A DNA stretch of 8,607 bases, taken from the NCBI GenBank assembly GCA_023394015.1, contig JAEXBL010000178.1:1-8607 (forward strand). Direction: 5' to 3'. Below are positions 6,624 to 8,607 of the stretch, piece by piece (the stretch's first letter is position 1; every line of letters begins with the position of its first letter). Below the pieces are notes generated by a model. The model saw only the letters and a program-made list of their open reading frames with translations, had not been told where the DNA came from and did not search any database. Made by a program: the position numbers and the translations under genes. Source of the DNA: Pseudomonadota bacterium. GTDB taxonomy: Bacteria > Pseudomonadota > Gammaproteobacteria > Burkholderiales > Burkholderiaceae_C.

Positions 6624-7244
6624 TTATGCCTTGTTGTCTTCGCCGATCAACAGCTTGTTGTCGGACAGGTACATGTGCGGCGGCACCTCCAGGTTGTCGG
6701 GCGCCGGCTTATTCTTGAACACGCGGCCCGCCAGATCGAACGTGGAGCCGTGGCAGGCACAGAAAAAACCGCCGGGCCAGTTGTCCGGCAGCGAAGGCTG
6801 CGCGCCGGGGATGAACTTGTCGCCGGGCGAGCAGCCCAGATGGGTGCAGATGCCGACCGCGACCAGCACATCGGGCTTGATGGAGCGTGTCTGGTTCTTG
6901 GCGTACTCGGGCGTGGGGTAGGCGGTGCGCTCCGAGTTGGGGTCGGCCAGCTCGCCTTCGATGGTCTTCAGCGTGTCGAGCTGCTCGGGCGTGCGGCGCA
7001 TGATCCACACGGGCTTGCCGCGCCACTCGACGGTGATTTTCTCGCCGGGCTTGAGCGAGCCGATGTCCACCTCGACAGCGGCACCGGCGGCCTTGGCCTT
7101 CTCGGAGGGCGCGAAGCTGGTCACGAAGGGCGTGGCCAGGGCCGCTGCGCCGGCGGCCCCCGCGCAGCTGGACGCGATCAGCCAGGTGCGCTTGCTGCTG
7201 TCCATGGGTGCTGGGGTGAAGTTGCTGGGTGGGGCGTCACTCAT
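6624..7244 (-). CDS. petA: Ubiquinol-cytochrome c reductase Rieske iron-sulfur subunit
   Basis: The Rieske [2Fe-2S] protein takes the first electron from ubiquinol at the Qo site and swings to cytochrome c1. The 206-residue product has an N-terminal membrane anchor (about 20-45) preceded by SSKRTWL, a lysine-arginine version of the twin-arginine export signal. The cluster-binding boxes are CTHLGC (133-138) and CACHGS (162-167). Ligands are C133, H135, C162 and H165, with C138 and C164 as the expected disulfide. Box II has alanine where CPCHGS is usual. FDLAGRVFKNKPAPDNLEVPP follows, as in betaproteobacteria. The ATG at 7244 has AGAGGA upstream with good spacing; an open frame runs further upstream to 7649, but that is shadow across the promoter and mscL. 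First gene of the petABC operon. Confidence 0.97.
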   Translation of the reverse strand: MSDAPPSNFTPAPMDSSKRTWLIASSCAGAAGAAALATPFVTSFAPSEKAKAAGAAVEVDIGSLKPGEKITVEWRGKPVWIMRRTPEQLDTLKTIEGELADPNSERTAYPTPEYAKNQTRSIKPDVLVAVGICTHLGCSPGDKFIPGAQPSLPDNWPGGFFCACHGSTFDLAGRVFKNKPAPDNLEVPPHMYLSDNKLLIGEDNKA

Positions 7245-7286
7245 GGCTGTCCTCTGGCAGTTTTTTGTGTCCGGAAACAAGCGGCG

Positions 7287-7306
7287 ATTGTAGCGGAGCG
7301 CTACAA
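7287..7306 (-). promoter_or_regulatory. petA promoter -10 with overlapping operator-like dyad
   Basis: TACAAT on the minus strand (7292-7287, 5/6 to TATAAT) gives a start near 7280 and a leader of about 35 bases before petA. It overlaps a perfect inverted repeat, TTGTAGCG (7288-7295) and CGCTACAA (7299-7306), separated by GAG. No good -35 is found at the standard distance. The dyad has no U-tract on either side, so it is more like a protein-binding site than a terminator. The regulator is unknown. Confidence 0.45.
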
Positions 7307-7333
7307 CGCCTTTGGCCCCGGTTGCGGGCGGGA

Positions 7334-7361
7334 TTGACAAGGCCCGTGCCACCACAATACT
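7334..7361 (+). promoter_or_regulatory. Candidate mscL promoter
   Basis: A perfect -35 TTGACA (7334-7339) is followed 16 bases later by AATACT (7356-7361, 4/6 to the -10 consensus). The start would be near 7368, leaving about 30 bases of leader with the AAAGGA ribosome-binding site at 7385-7390. Confidence 0.55.
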
Positions 7362-7397
7362 GGCGCCATCAGCAACCACCAAGCAAAGGAAACCCCC

Positions 7398-7811
7398 ATG
7401 GGCATGATGCAGGAGTTCAGAGAGTTCGCCGTCAAGGGCAACGCCATCGACCTGGCGGTCGGCGTGATCATCGGCGGCGCCTTCGGCAAGATCGTCGACT
7501 CGATCGTGGGCGATCTGATCATGCCCATCGTCGGCCGGCTGTTCGGCGGGCTGGACTTTTCCAGCTACTACCTGCCGCTGGCCGGCCAGGCAGCGGGGCT
7601 GACGCTGGAGGAGGCCAAGAAGGGCGGCGCTGTGTTCGCCTACGGCCACTTCATCACCATCCTGGTCAACTTCATTCTGCTGGCCTTCATCATCTTCATG
7701 ATGGTCAAGCAGATCAACCGGCTGAAGAAGGAAGAGCCGGCCCCCGCGCCCGAGGCGCCGCCGGAAGAGGTGCAGCTGCTGCGCGAAATCCGCGACAGCC
7801 TGAAGCGCTGA
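7398..7811 (+). CDS. mscL: Large-conductance mechanosensitive channel MscL
   Basis: MscL is a homopentameric inner-membrane channel that opens under membrane tension and releases solutes on osmotic downshock. The 137-residue product has the N-terminal amphipathic helix ([15 protein letters not shown]) and the conserved pore helix TM1, [20 protein letters not shown] (17-36), continuing to about residue 46. A periplasmic loop follows, then TM2 at about 80-105 ([20 protein letters not shown]). A charged and proline/alanine-rich linker leads to the C-terminal bundle helix [15 protein letters not shown]. Length is normal for the family. The ATG at 7398 has AAAGGA 7 bases upstream. It is divergent from petA and convergent with pdxA, with its own promoter and terminator, so it is probably monocistronic. 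Confidence 0.97.
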   Translation: MGMMQEFREFAVKGNAIDLAVGVIIGGAFGKIVDSIVGDLIMPIVGRLFGGLDFSSYYLPLAGQAAGLTLEEAKKGGAVFAYGHFITILVNFILLAFIIFMMVKQINRLKKEEPAPAPEAPPEEVQLLREIRDSLKR

Positions 7812-7812
7812 C

Positions 7813-7847
7813 CCGGCAAGCGCCGGCAGCTACACAAATCATAGCTC
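7813..7847. repeat. Paired small hairpins between mscL and pdxA, resembling a Comamonadaceae intergenic repeat
   Basis: Two adjacent stems fill the 34-base gap: CCGGC/GCCGG (7813-7826, 4-base loop) and AGCTA/TAGCT (7828-7846, 9-base loop). The second stem reaches the pdxA stop codon. Read on the minus strand, AGCTATGATTTGTGTAGCT followed by GCCGGCGCTTGCCGG resembles a short repeat I recall from intergenic regions of Acidovorax-type genomes. This recollection was not checked, and repetition cannot be tested within the window. Confidence 0.35.
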
Positions 7848-8607
7848 ACGACGCCCGCTCGCCCTGCGCGACGGGCGTTTCTTGTTGCGCCATGCGGCGC
7901 GCCATGCGCACCGCCGCCAGCAGGCTGGCGGCGTCGGCGCGGCCGCTGCCGGCGATGTCGAAGGCGGTGCCGTGGTCCGGGCTGGTGCGCACCAGGGGCA
8001 GGCCCAGGGTCACGTTCACGCCCTGCTCCACGCCCAGGTACTTCACCGGAATCAGCCCCTGGTCGTGGTACATGGCCACCACCACGTCGAATTCGGCCAG
8101 GCCGCGCGCGCGCATGAACACCGTGTCGGGCGCGAACGGGCCCTGCGCGTCGATGCCCTCGGCCCGCGCCTGGGCGATGGCGGGGGCGATGGCCTCGATT
8201 TCCTCGCGCCCGAACAGGCCACCCTCGCCGGCGTGCGGGTTCAGCCCGGCCACCCCGATGCGCGGCGGCCGCTGTAGCGCCGCGCCAACAGCCGTGTGCG
8301 TGATCTGCAGGGTCTGCAGGATGTTGCCGGTGGTTACCTTGTCGATGGCCTCGCGCAGGGACAGGTGGATGCTCACCAGCACGGTGCGCAATTCGTCGTT
8401 GGCCAGCATCATGCGCACCGGCAGGGCCGACGCCGGCACGCCCAGGTGCTCGGCCGCCAGCGCCTGCAAAAGCTCGGTGTGGCCCGGATAGCGCGCATAC
8501 GGCTCGCCGGCGGCCGACAAGGCGGCCTTGTGCAGCGGCGCCGTGACCAGGCCCGCCACCTCGCCGCGCAGGGCTGCGCGCGCGGCCCAGGCCACGCTGT
8601 CGCCGGC
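7846..8607 (-). CDS. pdxA: 4-hydroxythreonine-4-phosphate dehydrogenase PdxA (N-terminus beyond the right edge)
   Basis: PdxA oxidises 4-phosphohydroxy-L-threonine in the DXP-dependent pathway to pyridoxal 5'-phosphate; its product condenses with deoxyxylulose phosphate through PdxJ. The window holds the last 253 residues of a protein usually about 330 long; the frame is open through the right edge. The three metal-binding histidines are present in YPGHTE, GLNPHAGEGG and YHDQGLIP (residues 43, 125 and 181 of the visible part). Also seen are VTAPLHKAAL, VTLGLPLVRTSPDHGTAFDIAG and a C-terminal helix rich in Arg and Ala. The stop is TGA at 7848-7846. A valine GTG at 8595 is internal, not the start. 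It is convergent with mscL, 34 bases apart. Confidence 0.96.
   Translation of the reverse strand, partial: AGDSVAWAARAALRGEVAGLVTAPLHKAALSAAGEPYARYPGHTELLQALAAEHLGVPASALPVRMMLANDELRTVLVSIHLSLREAIDKVTTGNILQTLQITHTAVGAALQRPPRIGVAGLNPHAGEGGLFGREEIEAIAPAIAQARAEGIDAQGPFAPDTVFMRARGLAEFDVVVAMYHDQGLIPVKYLGVEQGVNVTLGLPLVRTSPDHGTAFDIAGSGRADAASLLAAVRMARRMAQQETPVAQGERAS
7851..7886 (+). terminator. Intrinsic terminator of mscL, inside the pdxA 3' end
   Basis: ACGCCCG (7851-7857) pairs with CGGGCGT (7872-7878). Three more pairs after a one-base bulge extend the stem inward. TTTCTTGTT follows on the plus strand, which orients it for mscL. All of it lies within the last codons of pdxA on the other strand. 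Confidence 0.7.

Noticed and set aside
5171..6718. A 515-codon open frame on the plus strand opposite petB
   Set aside because: The product is rich in His, Gln, Val and Arg with no recognisable domain. It exists because the GC-rich, membrane-protein codons of petB leave few stops on the other strand.
7245..7649. N-terminal extension of the Rieske protein to 7649
   Set aside because: It runs across the petA promoter and antisense to mscL; the start at 7244 has a proper ribosome-binding site and fits the family.

Overview
This 8.6-kb, GC-rich window looks like chromosomal core from a betaproteobacterium. Gene order and protein sequences (petABC followed by sspAB, secA beside dciA, and a PVWY-type cytochrome b) point to the Burkholderiales, most likely the Comamonadaceae. 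That assignment rests on recognition of the sequences, not on a search. Nearly all of the window is assigned to well-known housekeeping genes. I see no phage, insertion sequence, CRISPR array or accessory cassette, and no convincing previously undescribed system. The points worth a second look are regulatory DNA between genes and some lineage-specific residues in the bc1 complex.

Layout: (1) 1-2426, minus strand: secA, open at the left edge and lacking its C-terminus. (2) 2427-2635: a divergent promoter region between secA and dciA with interlocked -10 elements. (3) 2636-2947, plus strand: dciA, the replicative-helicase loader family. (4) 2945-3068, minus strand: tRNA-Thr(UGU) and its intrinsic terminator, which touches the dciA stop codon. 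(5) 3112-4279, minus strand: sspA then sspB, stringent starvation protein A and the ClpXP adaptor. (6) 4280-4382: two GC-rich hairpins between petC and sspA. (7) 4383-7244, minus strand: petA-petB-petC, encoding the Rieske protein, cytochrome b and cytochrome c1. (8) 7245-7397: a divergent promoter region with a perfect 19-bp dyad over the petA -10 element. (9) 7398-7811, plus strand: mscL, followed by paired small hairpins and a terminator inside the end of pdxA. (10) 7846-8607, minus strand: the C-terminal part of pdxA, running off the right edge.

Functionally, petABC forms the ubiquinol:cytochrome c oxidoreductase of the inner membrane. sspAB, on the same strand just downstream, supplies an RNA-polymerase-associated regulator and a proteolysis adaptor. 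secA drives protein export, mscL protects against osmotic downshock, and pdxA makes a precursor of pyridoxal phosphate. Long open frames opposite petB, petC, secA and pdxA are GC-driven shadows and are not annotated.
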